Shown here piece by piece: positions 1 through 10,674 of a DNA stretch of 35,387 nt. The stretch covers positions 2,063 to 37,449 of the forward strand of contig JAMCVD010000109.1 of assembly GCA_023381995.1 (NCBI GenBank), given 5' to 3'. Each line of letters starts with the position of its first letter. The stretch's first letter is position 1. A model generated the notes under the pieces. The model did no database searches and was not told where the DNA came from. It saw nothing but the letters and a program-made list of their open reading frames with translations. A program made the position numbers and the translations under genes. The DNA is from Deltaproteobacteria bacterium. GTDB lineage: Bacteria; JAMCPX01.

Positions 1-2
1 GC

Positions 3-557
3 AGCATCAAACAGATAAAGAGGCAGGTGGACCGCTGCAAGGCCATAACTTCCAGGCTGCTCGGCTTCTCGAGGCGGGTCGGCGAAGGCACGGAGCCGGT
101 CAATATAAATCAACTGCTGGACGAGGCCGTATTTTTCCTTGAAGCGGAGGCAAGACACGAGAACATCGCCATCGTCAGAGAGTATGATAGAAATCTTCCG
201 CTGTGGCACGGCAACGCCTCGCAGATGGAGCAGGTGTTCCTCAACATGATCACAAACGCAATGGAGGCCATCAGGGGGAAGGGCGAGATAGCCCTGACGA
301 CGCGGGCAGAGGGCAGCGGCATAGTCGTAAGAATCAAGGACAACGGGAGCGGGATACCGGCGGAGTATGTCCCGAGGATATTCGAGCCCTTTTTCTCGAC
401 GAAGCTCCACAGGGGTGGCACGGGGCTCGGGCTTTCGATATGCTATGAAATCGTAAAGGGCTCCGGGGGCAGCATTACCGTGGAGAGCGGGCCCGGCAAG
501 GGTACGGTGTTCACGATACGTCTGCCGCTCGACGGCCGGGACGGTCTGCAGATATAG
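3..557 (+). CDS. Sensor histidine kinase, C-terminal part (dimerization + HATPase domain); 5' end lies outside the window
   Basis: Open frame continues upstream of the listed GTG at 27 (SIKQIKRQVDRCKAITSRLLGFSR); N-box/G-box motifs NMITNAMEAI, IKDNGSGIP, FFSTKLHRGGTGLGLSICYEIV. Confidence 0.93.
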   Translation, partial: SIKQIKRQVDRCKAITSRLLGFSRRVGEGTEPVNINQLLDEAVFFLEAEARHENIAIVREYDRNLPLWHGNASQMEQVFLNMITNAMEAIRGKGEIALTTRAEGSGIVVRIKDNGSGIPAEYVPRIFEPFFSTKLHRGGTGLGLSICYEIVKGSGGSITVESGPGKGTVFTIRLPLDGRDGLQI

Positions 558-575
558 AAAAGGGGGTACGAGAAC

Positions 576-1013
576 ATGGAAGACATAAACCTATTGCTTG
601 TCGACGACGAGATAGAATTCGTGGAGACACTCGCGAAGAGGCTTAACAGGAGAGGGTTTCATGCCCTCTATGTCACGAGCGCACGGGACGCCATGGAGAG
701 GATAAAGGGGGGACAGTTCGACGTGGCAGTGGTGGACGTGAGGATGCCGGAGATGGACGGGATAGCCCTGCTCGGCGAGGTAAAGCGGGTACAGCCCCTC
801 GTGGAGGTGATCCTACTGACAGGCTATGCATCCATCCAGTCGGGCATCGAGGGAATGAAAAGGGGCGCCTTTGACTACCTCATGAAACCCACGGACATCG
901 ACGAGCTTGTCAAGAAGATCAGGGACGCGTACGAGAGGAAAAAACAGCAAGACGAGAAGATAAGCAGGGCGGAGGCGAAGGACTCGTTGGCGGGCAATAG
1001 GCCGGCGGACTGA
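576..1013 (+). CDS. Response regulator, receiver domain
   Basis: LLVDDEIEFVETLAKRL, VVDVRMPEMDGI, LLTGYAS, KPTDIDEL; directly follows the kinase. Confidence 0.93.
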   Translation: MEDINLLLVDDEIEFVETLAKRLNRRGFHALYVTSARDAMERIKGGQFDVAVVDVRMPEMDGIALLGEVKRVQPLVEVILLTGYASIQSGIEGMKRGAFDYLMKPTDIDELVKKIRDAYERKKQQDEKISRAEAKDSLAGNRPAD

Positions 1014-1021
1014 CTCTATCG

Positions 1022-1051
1022 GCGTGCCACGGGGCGTCCGGCGCGGCACGC
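1022..1051. terminator. Possible bidirectional stem-loop between convergent genes
   Basis: GCGTGCC (1022-1028) pairs with GGCACGC (1045-1051) between convergent stops; no clear T-run. Confidence 0.35.
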
Positions 1052-2163
1052 TATTCGTACCGTATGGCATCGACAGGCTGGACCATCATTGCCCTGTACA
1101 TGGGATACAAGGCACCAATCACGCTCAGACACAGTGCGACGAGCAGGGCCATTGCAAAAAGCCGGAGGTCCGGGTCTGCAAAGATGAAGCCCCTGACGGA
1201 CGGCAGGTCGATAAGGAGCCTCAGCGAGGCGACGCCGATTATAGAGCCGAGCGCCCACCCGGCTATGCCTATGATGACGGTCTCTCCGAGTATCATTCTT
1301 GCAACCATCGCCTTGCTCCATCCGATAGCCCTCAATATGCCGAGCTCCTTAGTCCTCTCGAATACGCTCATCGTCATCGTGTTCATCGTACCTATCATGC
1401 CAACGGCGAGCGCGATCACGGACGTAATCCATGCCATGATTCTGATGAGCTTCGTGCCTTCGTTGAGCTCGCCGAGCTTCCTCGCCTCCACGACCGTGTA
1501 TCCGTGGAGGCGCGATTGGATCGTCTTCAGCATCCCCTTTTCCTGAGAGGGATTGTCGAGCTTTATGCTTATCAGGGAGACGGTGTGCCTCTTGTTGAGC
1601 AGCGCCTGCAACGTCTTGAGCTGTACGACGCACGCCCCGTCCTCGAACACGTTTCCGCTCTCGTACACGCCCACCACCCTGAAGACCATCGTCTCGATGT
1701 CGAGGTAGTTCCCGACCCTTACCTTGAGGTTCTCCTGTGCGATCTTCCCCACCAGCACGCTGTTGTACCCACCTTCGGTGAGGGCACTGCCCTCGATGAT
1801 CTTCAGGTGTCGTATGGGGTACTCCGCGGGATCGAGCCCTATGACGGTTATGGAGGGCTGGTCGTTGACCGTCACTATGTCCGTTAGAGAGCCAGCAACT
1901 TCCTTTACGCCTTTTATCGAACGTATCCTGTCCATGATGCCCTCATCGACACTGCTGAAGAACACGTTCGCCACATTGCCCTTTATCACATTGAGGTTGG
2001 TCCCGGAGCGCGCTATGAGCCTTCCCCAGCTTGCGACAAAGCCGTTCGATATGGCAACAAGCGCGACGATGGCACCGATACCAACCCCTATCCCGGTCGC
2101 CGTAAGGAGTGTCCTTACCTTCCTGCGCATGATGTTCTTTCCTATTACCGTAAAAAAATTCAT
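1051..2163 (-). CDS. ABC transporter permease, MacB/FtsX family
   Basis: Starts MNFFTVIGKNIMRRKVRTLLTATGIGVGIGAIVALVAISNGF; FtsX tail MIGTMNTMTMSVFERTKELGILRAIGWSKAMVARMILGE. The ORF-track start at 2748 is artefactual. Confidence 0.9.
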   Translation of the reverse strand: MNFFTVIGKNIMRRKVRTLLTATGIGVGIGAIVALVAISNGFVASWGRLIARSGTNLNVIKGNVANVFFSSVDEGIMDRIRSIKGVKEVAGSLTDIVTVNDQPSITVIGLDPAEYPIRHLKIIEGSALTEGGYNSVLVGKIAQENLKVRVGNYLDIETMVFRVVGVYESGNVFEDGACVVQLKTLQALLNKRHTVSLISIKLDNPSQEKGMLKTIQSRLHGYTVVEARKLGELNEGTKLIRIMAWITSVIALAVGMIGTMNTMTMSVFERTKELGILRAIGWSKAMVARMILGETVIIGIAGWALGSIIGVASLRLLIDLPSVRGFIFADPDLRLFAMALLVALCLSVIGALYPMYRAMMVQPVDAIRYE

Positions 2164-3002
2164 GGCTGTTCCAGGAACCGTACCGTAAATAGCGAGCCGT
2201 CTATCGGCCTGTCGATCAGCACGTGCCGTATTGTTACGAGGGTGGAATGGTCCGTCACGGGGTTGTGGATGTACGTCCGTGTTGCGATGGAGTGTCCCTC
2301 TATGCTTTTGATCTCCTGGACACGCATGGTCTTGACGACGTCCCTGCCCCGGTAGAACTCCGCATAGACGGGAACATAGTCCTTCGACCTTATCCACTGG
2401 ACTATCTTTGAGTATGGAGGGGGGGGCCCGTCTCTGGCAGGTGGCAATGACTGGACCACGGAGCACCGGACTTTCTCTTCGGGACACATGTCCACCTTCA
2501 GGAGTGTGTTGTGCCATGAAAGGTAGCTGCTGTTCTTCAAATCGTCGTACGAGAGGTCGCTGCCGAGGAAGCTCTCCCTCAGCTCGGCTACGCCGATCCT
2601 CCTCACCTTGTGCATCGACGGCATGTATACATACTGGGTCGTACTGCGCCCCCGCGTGATGAGGAGGTACTTCGTGCCCTTTATGGTGTCGGGTGCATCT
2701 ATGACGATCAGCCTTTTGTGCACGCCGTCCGTGTCCACGGCGTACCACTCGAATGAGCGCTCGCGCCTTTGGCCGATGCTGTCCGTAAGGACCATGTCGA
2801 TGTGCATGGCGACGGTTCTGAAGCTGGCTGCCTTGCGGACGTTCCTCAGGATCCCGCTTGCCGTGACTGCATAAGAGCTCCTTGTGCCGAGGAACAGAGG
2901 TACGACGGCAATCAATGCCATCAGGAAACGACCGGGAGTACCTGCTTTCGAAGAAAGGGCCCCGCCTTTCATCTTTGCGTCCTCTTCGCGATTTTCAATC
3001 AT
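2160..3002 (-). CDS. Outer-membrane lipoprotein-sorting (LolA-like) protein
   Basis: Signal-like N-terminus; TQYVYMPSMHKVRRIGVAELRESFLGSDLSYDDL typical of this family; 4-nt overlap with the downstream permease. Confidence 0.75.
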   Translation of the reverse strand: MIENREEDAKMKGGALSSKAGTPGRFLMALIAVVPLFLGTRSSYAVTASGILRNVRKAASFRTVAMHIDMVLTDSIGQRRERSFEWYAVDTDGVHKRLIVIDAPDTIKGTKYLLITRGRSTTQYVYMPSMHKVRRIGVAELRESFLGSDLSYDDLKNSSYLSWHNTLLKVDMCPEEKVRCSVVQSLPPARDGPPPPYSKIVQWIRSKDYVPVYAEFYRGRDVVKTMRVQEIKSIEGHSIATRTYIHNPVTDHSTLVTIRHVLIDRPIDGSLFTVRFLEQP

Positions 3003-3009
3003 ACTTGAA

Positions 3010-5523
3010 TTACCGCTTCCTTATCCCCTGCAGCATCTCTTTCAGCTTTTCCATCTGCTCAAGTTTCTCCATGTTCTGCTGGCCCACCAGCCGCTTGAAC
3101 TCCGGCATGTCCCTGAGCTGGGCAAAGGACGGCTCCTGCAGCGCGGACATCTTCAGCGCCGGCTTTAGGCCAATGGCCTTCCTGAGGTTCTCCAGTGCCT
3201 GTCTCTTCTCGCCATGGATGGCGAGCCCCACCGCATGATCGTACCACACAATCGGATTGTCGGAGTTGAGCTGCTTCGCTTTCTCGAAGTATGCGTTGCC
3301 GGACTCGAAGTCCTTTTGATAATAGTAGGTCATTGCTATATTGAGCAGACCCGCCTGGAACGAGGGGTCGATCTCCACGCTCTTCTGGTAATCCACGATC
3401 GCGTCCTTGTAGTCGCCCTTCAGGAACATCGCGTTCCCGAGGTTGTAGTAGGCGTTCTTATCGTCGTTGTTGTACTTCAATTGCAGATCGGCGATTTTGA
3501 TCACGTCGTCGATCCTGTTCAGCCTTACGTCGCATGCAACTGCCTGGTTGCCTATCTCCTCGACGAGCGGCGGGAGGAATTTCAATGCCTGCTCGAAGTC
3601 CGGGGCGGCCTTCTCGCAGTTGTTCTCTGCGAAGTATGCGCCTCCCCTCAGCCTATATGCCAGTCCGAAGTAAGGGCTCAGCTTCAGCGACTGGTCCAGA
3701 TCGGCTATCGCCTGCTGGAGGTCCCCGGTGTTGAACAGCACTATCGCCCTATGGAAGTAGTAGATATATTCAAAGGGGTTAAGGCTTATCGCGTCGTTGA
3801 ACTCGCGCACAGCGTCCGGGAAGTCCCTCCTGTTCCTGTACGCGACGCCGTCCTTGATATGGTTTTCTGCCACAGCGGTACGTCCTGCATAGATGGGCAG
3901 CACAAAGACGGAGACGATGCTTGCCATGAGGGCCGCTGTCAGGAGGAACTTCTTTATTACCACGGGTACCCTGCCCCTTGTCGATGGATTGAGAAAGAGC
4001 AGATAGGAGGGCGCCTCCGGCGCCGCGAGACGTCTCTGTTTTTTGGCAGAGGTCTGCTGGTTCTCGTCTTCAAAGCCCCTGTAGATGACGTCCGACAGGG
4101 CTATCAGCCCCCAGAAATACATGCTGGACGCCGGCTCCTGCAGCGGAAAGCTAAAGACCGCGGCTATAAGGACGGCCATTATCCCTCCTCCGAACGCAAG
4201 AGCCAGAAGGAATTTGTCCTCGTTCCCGATGTTCTCCTTCGCTACCCTCACCAGCTTGTACGCGGCATTGAGGAGGATCCAGAGGAAGGCGATGAACCCC
4301 ATGATACCGAGTTCTGCGAGTATCTGGAGCCAGTCGTTGTGGGATTCGGAAAAGACCTGGTAGGTCTTTGATATGATCTGCTGGAGCTGCGGGACCTGGT
4401 ACTTGTGTATGTCGACCTCGACCTGTCCGATGCCGACGCCGATGAGCGGGTTATGCTTCCATGCATCGAAGGTGCTCCGCCACGCCATGAAGCGGAAATT
4501 GATGGAGGTGTCCTTCGTCAGGAGCTTCGACGTCAGTAGATCGTATACGTCTTTCAATATGCCGGCGTGAGGTTCTTCCACGTCCTTCACGGTGGAGTAT
4601 ATCGAGGCGAACTGCTTCTGCTTCCCGAAGTGGGAAACAGACAGAATGATGCCACCGCTTATGACGAGCACGCCGAGCGTTGCAAGGACGCCTGCTCGCC
4701 TCGCCACGGAGACTGTTCCGCTCTTGCCTTCGGCAGGCCGCCCGGGTAGTGTGGCAGGCCCACCTCCTCGGGGAGCCCGCAGCTTCACCCACTGATAGAT
4801 AAAAAACCCGAATACCACGAGGCTCGAGATGATGAACCCCATCCAGGCCGCCCTCCCCTTCGTGAGGACGAAGTAGAAATATGTCGGCAGGAAGAGGAAG
4901 AACAGCATGGTCTTCGTCTCGATATTGAAGTCCGATAGGAAGAACGAGAATATCAGGAGGCCCACGAAGCTTATTATCCATTCGGCGGAAAAGTTCGTGA
5001 GCCCGATCGTCGACGAGGGGTCCTTTTCGCCGTAGATGTCATAGGGGCACGGCAGGATCTCGTAGAACTGCATGATGCCATACATCGAGACTATGAACAC
5101 CGATATCGCCATTGCCACGATGATCCACTTTATATGGCTCTTCTTTCTTACGTAGAGGAGCGTAAAGAACCAGAAGAATATGTTCGCCCCGAGCCTTATC
5201 ATCATGTCGATCGCGCGCCAGATATCCGTGACGTGTACGATATGGACGAGCACGACCGCTATCATCATGAGCATCGGCAGCCAGATCGAGGTCTTCGGCA
5301 GCACTATCTCTTTTCTGTCGACGCCCCGTATGAGCCACAGGAACGTCAGGATCATTGTGACGGATATGAGCACCGTGGTCTTTATCCATATGAACTCGTT
5401 CCCGAACTTCAGGACCGGGATGATGAGGAAAGAGAGCACGATGGCCGCGATGCCGATCTTGTCGTAGAGCGTGTCCGGGTTCGGTTTTGATACGGCGGGC
5501 TTTGAAACGGTGTTTTCTGGCAT
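3010..5523 (-). CDS. O-antigen ligase-like (Wzy_C) membrane protein with C-terminal TPR repeats
   Basis: Multiple TM segments, ESHNDWLQILAELGIMGFIAFLWILL motif, then TPR units (NAYYNLGNAMFLKGDYKDAIVDYQKSVEIDP); AGGAGG RBS upstream of ATG 5523. Confidence 0.88.
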   Translation of the reverse strand: MPENTVSKPAVSKPNPDTLYDKIGIAAIVLSFLIIPVLKFGNEFIWIKTTVLISVTMILTFLWLIRGVDRKEIVLPKTSIWLPMLMMIAVVLVHIVHVTDIWRAIDMMIRLGANIFFWFFTLLYVRKKSHIKWIIVAMAISVFIVSMYGIMQFYEILPCPYDIYGEKDPSSTIGLTNFSAEWIISFVGLLIFSFFLSDFNIETKTMLFFLFLPTYFYFVLTKGRAAWMGFIISSLVVFGFFIYQWVKLRAPRGGGPATLPGRPAEGKSGTVSVARRAGVLATLGVLVISGGIILSVSHFGKQKQFASIYSTVKDVEEPHAGILKDVYDLLTSKLLTKDTSINFRFMAWRSTFDAWKHNPLIGVGIGQVEVDIHKYQVPQLQQIISKTYQVFSESHNDWLQILAELGIMGFIAFLWILLNAAYKLVRVAKENIGNEDKFLLALAFGGGIMAVLIAAVFSFPLQEPASSMYFWGLIALSDVIYRGFEDENQQTSAKKQRRLAAPEAPSYLLFLNPSTRGRVPVVIKKFLLTAALMASIVSVFVLPIYAGRTAVAENHIKDGVAYRNRRDFPDAVREFNDAISLNPFEYIYYFHRAIVLFNTGDLQQAIADLDQSLKLSPYFGLAYRLRGGAYFAENNCEKAAPDFEQALKFLPPLVEEIGNQAVACDVRLNRIDDVIKIADLQLKYNNDDKNAYYNLGNAMFLKGDYKDAIVDYQKSVEIDPSFQAGLLNIAMTYYYQKDFESGNAYFEKAKQLNSDNPIVWYDHAVGLAIHGEKRQALENLRKAIGLKPALKMSALQEPSFAQLRDMPEFKRLVGQQNMEKLEQMEKLKEMLQGIRKR

Positions 5524-5540
5524 TTGTCCTCCTAATGCAT

Positions 5541-7313
5541 CTATACTTTTTTAATGAATAGTTCTTTCAGTTGCTTGTCGTCGACGTCCGACGGCGCGTC
5601 CGTAAGCGGACACGTGCCTTTCTGGGTCTTCGGGAACGGTATAACGTCCCGTATCGACTCGGAGCCGGTCAGTATCATGACAAGCCTGTCGAGACCGAAG
5701 GCTATGCCGCCGTGGGGTGGTGCACCGTACTGGAGCGCATCGAGCAGGAAGCCGAACTTGGCCCGTGCGGACTGCTCGCTGATACCGAGCAGCCTGAACA
5801 CCCTTGCCTGGAGCTCGCTGTTGTGGATACGAATGCTCCCTCCACCGACCTCCGTGCCGTTGAGTACGAGGTCATAGGCCTTCGATTTGACCCTGAGGGG
5901 CTGCTCCTCGAGAATGGCGACATCCTGGTCCCTCGGCGAGGTGAACGGATGGTGCACGGACTCATAGCGCTTTTCTTCGTCGTTGTATTCGTAGGCTGGA
6001 AAATCGGTCACCCAGAGGAGCCGGTAGTCCTCGCCTTTGACGAGGTCGAGACGTCTGCCAAGGTGCAGCCTCAGGCTGGACAGTGCATCGTTGACGACCT
6101 TCGGAGAGGGGTCAGCGACGATGAAGGCCGTGTCCCCGTCTTTCATGCCGAGCAGTCTCTTGAGACTGTTTCTCTCTTCCTCCGACAGAAACTTGTCGAC
6201 CTGGGACGACAGCGCCCCGCCTTTCATCTTCAGCCATACGAGCCCTTTTGCCCTGTACTGCCGGACGAACTGCTCGAACTCCTCGACTTCCTTCCTCGAA
6301 AAGTCCTGTCCTGCCTTGACGCCCTTGATGAGCCCTCCCTGTTCGAGTGCCTGTTTGAAGACATTGAATCCCGTCTCCTTGAATACATCGTTCAGATCCA
6401 CGAGCTCCATGCCGAACCGCATGTCCGGCTTGTCGTTGCCGAACCGCCTCATCGACTCATCGTACGACAGCCTGTAGAACGGTCTGTCGGGCTCTCTGCC
6501 TTTGAACGTCTCGAAGATCCTTACGAACAGCCTCTCCATGATCTCCATCAGGTCTTCCATCTCGATAAAGGACATCTCTATATCGATCTGCGTGAATTCG
6601 GGCTGTCTGTCGGCCCTCAGGTCCTCGTCCCTGAAGCACCGCGCAATCTGAAAATAGCGATCGAACCCGGACACCATGAGGAGCTGCTTGAAGAGTTGCG
6701 GCGACTGCGGCAGCGCATAGAACTTGCCGGCGTTCAGTCTGCTCGGTACGAGGAAGTCCCGCGCACCTTCGGGCGTACTCTTCGTCAGGATGGGGGTTTC
6801 GACGTCTATGAAGCCTTCGGCGTTCAAGAACTCTCTCACGAGGTTGGTGAGCCTGTGCCGCACGATCAGATTGGACCGCATCTTCTCCCTTCTCAGGTCT
6901 ATGTACCTGTACTGGAGCCTCGTCGTCTCGTCGACATCGACCTTCCCCTGGGCCACGGGGAACGGGGGGGTCCTGGCCTCGTTCAGGATACGGAGCTCTT
7001 CGACCTCCACCTCATAGAGCCCGGTCTTTATGTCCCTGTTCTCGGTACCCCCGGGCCTCTCTCGTACGCGGCCTTTTATCAGAATAACGTACTCGGGCTT
7101 GATGAGCTTCGCCTTCTCGTACGCGGACCTGTCCGTCTCGGGATTGAACACGACCTGGACGATGCCCTCTCTGTCCCTGAGGTCTGCGAATATGAGCCCG
7201 CCATGGTCCCTTCTCCTGTGGACCCAGCCCATCAGTATGACTTCTTTCCCCGTGTGCGCTGAGGAGATCTCTCCGCAGTAGCACGTCCTTTTTAATCCAC
7301 CAAGAAATTCCAT
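5541..7313 (-). CDS. aspS: Aspartyl-tRNA synthetase
   Basis: [86 protein letters not shown]. Confidence 0.97.
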   Translation of the reverse strand: MEFLGGLKRTCYCGEISSAHTGKEVILMGWVHRRRDHGGLIFADLRDREGIVQVVFNPETDRSAYEKAKLIKPEYVILIKGRVRERPGGTENRDIKTGLYEVEVEELRILNEARTPPFPVAQGKVDVDETTRLQYRYIDLRREKMRSNLIVRHRLTNLVREFLNAEGFIDVETPILTKSTPEGARDFLVPSRLNAGKFYALPQSPQLFKQLLMVSGFDRYFQIARCFRDEDLRADRQPEFTQIDIEMSFIEMEDLMEIMERLFVRIFETFKGREPDRPFYRLSYDESMRRFGNDKPDMRFGMELVDLNDVFKETGFNVFKQALEQGGLIKGVKAGQDFSRKEVEEFEQFVRQYRAKGLVWLKMKGGALSSQVDKFLSEEERNSLKRLLGMKDGDTAFIVADPSPKVVNDALSSLRLHLGRRLDLVKGEDYRLLWVTDFPAYEYNDEEKRYESVHHPFTSPRDQDVAILEEQPLRVKSKAYDLVLNGTEVGGGSIRIHNSELQARVFRLLGISEQSARAKFGFLLDALQYGAPPHGGIAFGLDRLVMILTGSESIRDVIPFPKTQKGTCPLTDAPSDVDDKQLKELFIKKV

Positions 7314-7324
7314 GCAGTCTCCTT

Positions 7325-8014
7325 CTATTTGTCCACCGCTATGACGCAGTTCCGCACCCCCCTGCGGATGAGCTCTCCCTGCTCGTAGATCTGCGCCCTC
7401 TTTCGCGATTCAAAATGCCCAATCCTCACTTCGTATAGCCTCCCCCCTCGCGTCGTTGCCCGGGCTATCCACGTGGCGAGCCTGTACCTCTTTTTTAGAT
7501 CGGAGGCCTGTCTGTCAGCGCCGCTCTTTTGTTGAAAGGCCCCGCACTGGATGCTGAACTTGCCCTCCTGCCTGCGGGCGCTTTTCTTTGGGGCGGTCCT
7601 TTCCGCCTGCTTCTTTTGCGCCCCTTTCTCCCTACGGCCATTTTTGGTAAGGGACGTATAAAAGGTCAGCTCGCTGTGCCTACCCGCGGTGGTCGTGGGT
7701 GACTGTACCGCCGTCGTGGTCCGTGTCTCGGCGGTCTGTGTCTCAGCCTGTTCCGGCCGGCCATACCCCTCCCCGGAGGCTCTCCCCGGAACTTCCGCTG
7801 TCTGCTGCGTAAAAACGACCGCGTTCCTCGGCCTGATCTGCTGCGGCATGAGATTCGCCTGCTGGACCTCTCTGGTGCCCATGCTCCTGCCGAGTACGAA
7901 GCCTATCGCAAACACGAGTACGAGTATAACGATGAAAGAGACGACTATCATAACGACCTGCTTGTTGTCCAGGGTCACACTATACTTTGGCTTTATCCTT
8001 TCTATGTCCCTCAT
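7325..8014 (-). CDS. SPOR-domain protein with an N-terminal TM segment
   Basis: N-terminal TM ([23 protein letters not shown]); C-terminal [25 protein letters not shown]...[17 protein letters not shown]. Confidence 0.82.
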   Translation of the reverse strand: MRDIERIKPKYSVTLDNKQVVMIVVSFIVILVLVFAIGFVLGRSMGTREVQQANLMPQQIRPRNAVVFTQQTAEVPGRASGEGYGRPEQAETQTAETRTTTAVQSPTTTAGRHSELTFYTSLTKNGRREKGAQKKQAERTAPKKSARRQEGKFSIQCGAFQQKSGADRQASDLKKRYRLATWIARATTRGGRLYEVRIGHFESRKRAQIYEQGELIRRGVRNCVIAVDK

Positions 8015-8043
8015 ACAATTACCTCCTTTCTATAATGGAGTTC

Positions 8044-9708
8044 CTACATCTTCTCCGGTGCACCGATACCCAGCATGTCCAGTGCATTCTTTAAAACAAT
8101 TTTTACCATTTTCATCAACAAAAGTCTTTGGCCCGTCGTGCGGTCGTCTCCGACCACCCGGGTATCCGTGTAATACCTATGGAGTACGCCCACCAGCTCC
8201 ATAAGGTAGTACGGTAGCCTGTGGGGCTCCCTTTTTACAACAATATCTTTAATGACTTCAGGATAGATCAGGCAGTGGGCCAGAAGCCTCTTCTCCTGAT
8301 TATGAAAGGCATAGCCGGTCTGAAGGTCTACCTTATCGATGTCCCAGCCCTTTGTCAGGGCATAGCCGAATATGCTTGCGATCCTTGCGTGGGCGTACTG
8401 AACATAGTAGACAGGGTTTTCCTGGGACTGCCTCTTTGCGAGATCTATATCGAACACGAGCTGGCTCCCGTGGCTGCGCTGTAAAAAGAAAAACCGTACG
8501 GCGTCCGTGCCGACCTCGTCGATCAGCTCCTCCAGTGTCACGTACTCGCCCGCGCGCTTCGACATCGCGACGGGCCTGTCTCCCCGCATCAGCCTTACCA
8601 TTTGGACGAACATGACGGCAAGCCTGTCCGCATCGTAGCCGAGCGCCCTGAGCGCGGCCCTGAGCCTGGGCAGGTAGCCATGATGGTCCGCCCCCCAGAT
8701 GTTGATCAGCACATCGTAGCCCCTCCTGTACTTGTCCACGTGGTAGGCGATGTCGGAGGCAAAGTACGTGAACTCGCCCGACTGCTTCCTCAGGACCCTG
8801 TCCTTCTCGTCCCCGTACAGCGTCGACAGGAACCATGTTGCGCCGTCATCGTACTTCACTGCACGCCTCTTTTCGAGCTCCCCGATGACGCCGGAGATGC
8901 TCCCATCCATGTACAGCCTTTTTTCACTGAACCATGTATCGAACGCTATGTTGAATTTCTGGAGCACCTGCTTTATGTTGGAGTCCGGGAGCGCCCGTCT
9001 CTCGTCGCCGAGTATACTCTTGACCGAAAACTCCGTTATACTGCGGATGTTCTCTTCGTTTATCTCCGCAGGGGGAAGTACGGCATCGAGGGTACGGCTT
9101 ATGCTGTGGATGTACCTACCCTGATATTCTCCGGGCATCGAGGCCGTGCGATCGATGTCGTTGATCCTGTAGTACTCGTTGAGCACGGAATAGCCCAGGG
9201 ACAGCACCTGGTTCCCGGCATCGTTGACGTAGTATTCCCGCGTCACGCTATAGCCGGACGCCGCCATGATGCGGGAGAGCACGTCTCCTATCACAGCGCC
9301 CCTGCCGTGCCCCACGTGGATCGGGCCCGTCGGGTTGGCGCTCACGAATTCGATCAATGCACTTTTGCCCCTGCCCGTGTCGTTTTTCCCGTAGTCCGAC
9401 TGCCTTTCGAGTATATACCTGAGTCCCCTCTGCCAGAACGCATCGCTCATGAAAAAGTTTATATGGCCCGGCCGTGCGACATCGATTCTATCTATGAGAT
9501 CGGTATGCGGCCGCAGCCTTTGGGCGATCTCCGAGGCGATGTCGTACGGCGCCTGCTGAAGGGCACCGGCAAGATTGAATGCGACCCCGGTCGAAAAGTC
9601 ACCGTGGCTTTCCCCGGCGGACACCGCTATGGTGAACGGCGGTACGGACTCCGCCCCGGTATAGTCCTTTACGGCGCCCGATATCAGATCGATGAGCTTG
9701 TCTATCAT
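8044..9708 (-). CDS. argS: Arginyl-tRNA synthetase
   Basis: EFVSANPTGPIHVGHGRGAVIGDVLSRIMAASGYSVTREYYVNDAGNQ; DALRFFF/VQYAHARI-type C-terminal motifs. Confidence 0.97.
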   Translation of the reverse strand: MIDKLIDLISGAVKDYTGAESVPPFTIAVSAGESHGDFSTGVAFNLAGALQQAPYDIASEIAQRLRPHTDLIDRIDVARPGHINFFMSDAFWQRGLRYILERQSDYGKNDTGRGKSALIEFVSANPTGPIHVGHGRGAVIGDVLSRIMAASGYSVTREYYVNDAGNQVLSLGYSVLNEYYRINDIDRTASMPGEYQGRYIHSISRTLDAVLPPAEINEENIRSITEFSVKSILGDERRALPDSNIKQVLQKFNIAFDTWFSEKRLYMDGSISGVIGELEKRRAVKYDDGATWFLSTLYGDEKDRVLRKQSGEFTYFASDIAYHVDKYRRGYDVLINIWGADHHGYLPRLRAALRALGYDADRLAVMFVQMVRLMRGDRPVAMSKRAGEYVTLEELIDEVGTDAVRFFFLQRSHGSQLVFDIDLAKRQSQENPVYYVQYAHARIASIFGYALTKGWDIDKVDLQTGYAFHNQEKRLLAHCLIYPEVIKDIVVKREPHRLPYYLMELVGVLHRYYTDTRVVGDDRTTGQRLLLMKMVKIVLKNALDMLGIGAPEKM

Positions 9709-9709
9709 C

Positions 9710-10654
9710 TTAGCTCTGCGGACCGGTACAGAGGTCCGTGAGAAGCTCGTGGGAGCCGTCGACGATGCCGCTCATAATGTCGCTGACGGACAGTATCTCT
9801 TTTATCAGTCCTGCGACTTCCCCGCTCATTACGGTGCCGTTCGCCATATCCCCCTCGATGGACGCGGCCCTGCTCCTTCCCGGGCCTATGAAAGACAGCA
9901 GCTCCGTCTTGCCCATGCCCTTCTTTTCGAGATCGAGGATATGGTCGGCGAGGCCGTTTTTTATCACCCGCACGGGCTGGCCGATCGTCCTCCCGGTGAG
10001 TACGGTCGAATCGTCCTCCGCATCTATAATCGCCTGTTTGAAGGCAGGGTGTACCGGCGCTTCTGTCGACGAGACGAACCTCGTGCCCATCTGTATGCCC
10101 TGGGCACCGAGGGCACGCGCAGCCACGAAGCCCCGCTGGTCTGCTATCCCTCCAGCCGCGACGACGGGGACACCGACAGCGTCGACGACCTGCGGTATAA
10201 GGACCATCGTTGTAATCTCGAGCGGGCTGTCGTGACCTCCCGCCTCGATGCCCTCCGCTATGAGGAAGTCCACGCCCGCATCGAAGGCCTTCCTTGCATG
10301 TTTTACGGAAGGCACGACGTGGCCGACCTTGATGCCGGCACCGTGCAGTCTCTGCGTAAACTTTGCGGGACTACCGGCAGAGGTTATGACGACGCGCAGA
10401 CCCTCTTCTATCGCGGTGTCCACCATATCGGCCGCAAGGGGATACATGATGGGTATGTTCACTCCGAACGGTCTGTCAGTCATCGTGCGGGCCTTTGCTA
10501 TCTCCATGGCCAGCTCATCTTTCGACAGGAAGGAGCCCCCGGCGATGACGCCGAGCCCGCCGGCGTTTGATACGGCCGCTGCGAGCGGGGCGTACGATAC
10601 ATAGACCATCCCCCCGAGCAGGACGGGGTACTGGATTCCGAGCAGTCTGCACAA
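9710..10654 (-). CDS. Nitronate monooxygenase / FabK-like FMN oxidoreductase
   Basis: LLGIQYPVLLGGMVYVSYAPLAAAVSNAGGLGVIAGG; EGIEAGGHDS; AAGGIADQRGFVAARALGAQGIQMGTRFVSSTEAPVH. Start uncertain (non-ATG). Confidence 0.85.
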   Translation of the reverse strand: MCRLLGIQYPVLLGGMVYVSYAPLAAAVSNAGGLGVIAGGSFLSKDELAMEIAKARTMTDRPFGVNIPIMYPLAADMVDTAIEEGLRVVITSAGSPAKFTQRLHGAGIKVGHVVPSVKHARKAFDAGVDFLIAEGIEAGGHDSPLEITTMVLIPQVVDAVGVPVVAAGGIADQRGFVAARALGAQGIQMGTRFVSSTEAPVHPAFKQAIIDAEDDSTVLTGRTIGQPVRVIKNGLADHILDLEKKGMGKTELLSFIGPGRSRAASIEGDMANGTVMSGEVAGLIKEILSVSDIMSGIVDGSHELLTDLCTGPQS

Positions 10655-10674
10655 CTGTGTGTCAAGCAGGTTAT

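Noticed and set aside
1024-1887. 287-aa plus-strand ORF over the permease
   Set aside because: Antisense to a clear FtsX-type gene; no family resemblance.
5571-7262. 563-aa plus-strand ORF
   Set aside because: Antisense shadow of aspS; repetitive unnatural composition and no recognisable motifs, common in GC-rich genes.
8602-9741. 379-aa plus-strand ORF
   Set aside because: Antisense shadow of argS.
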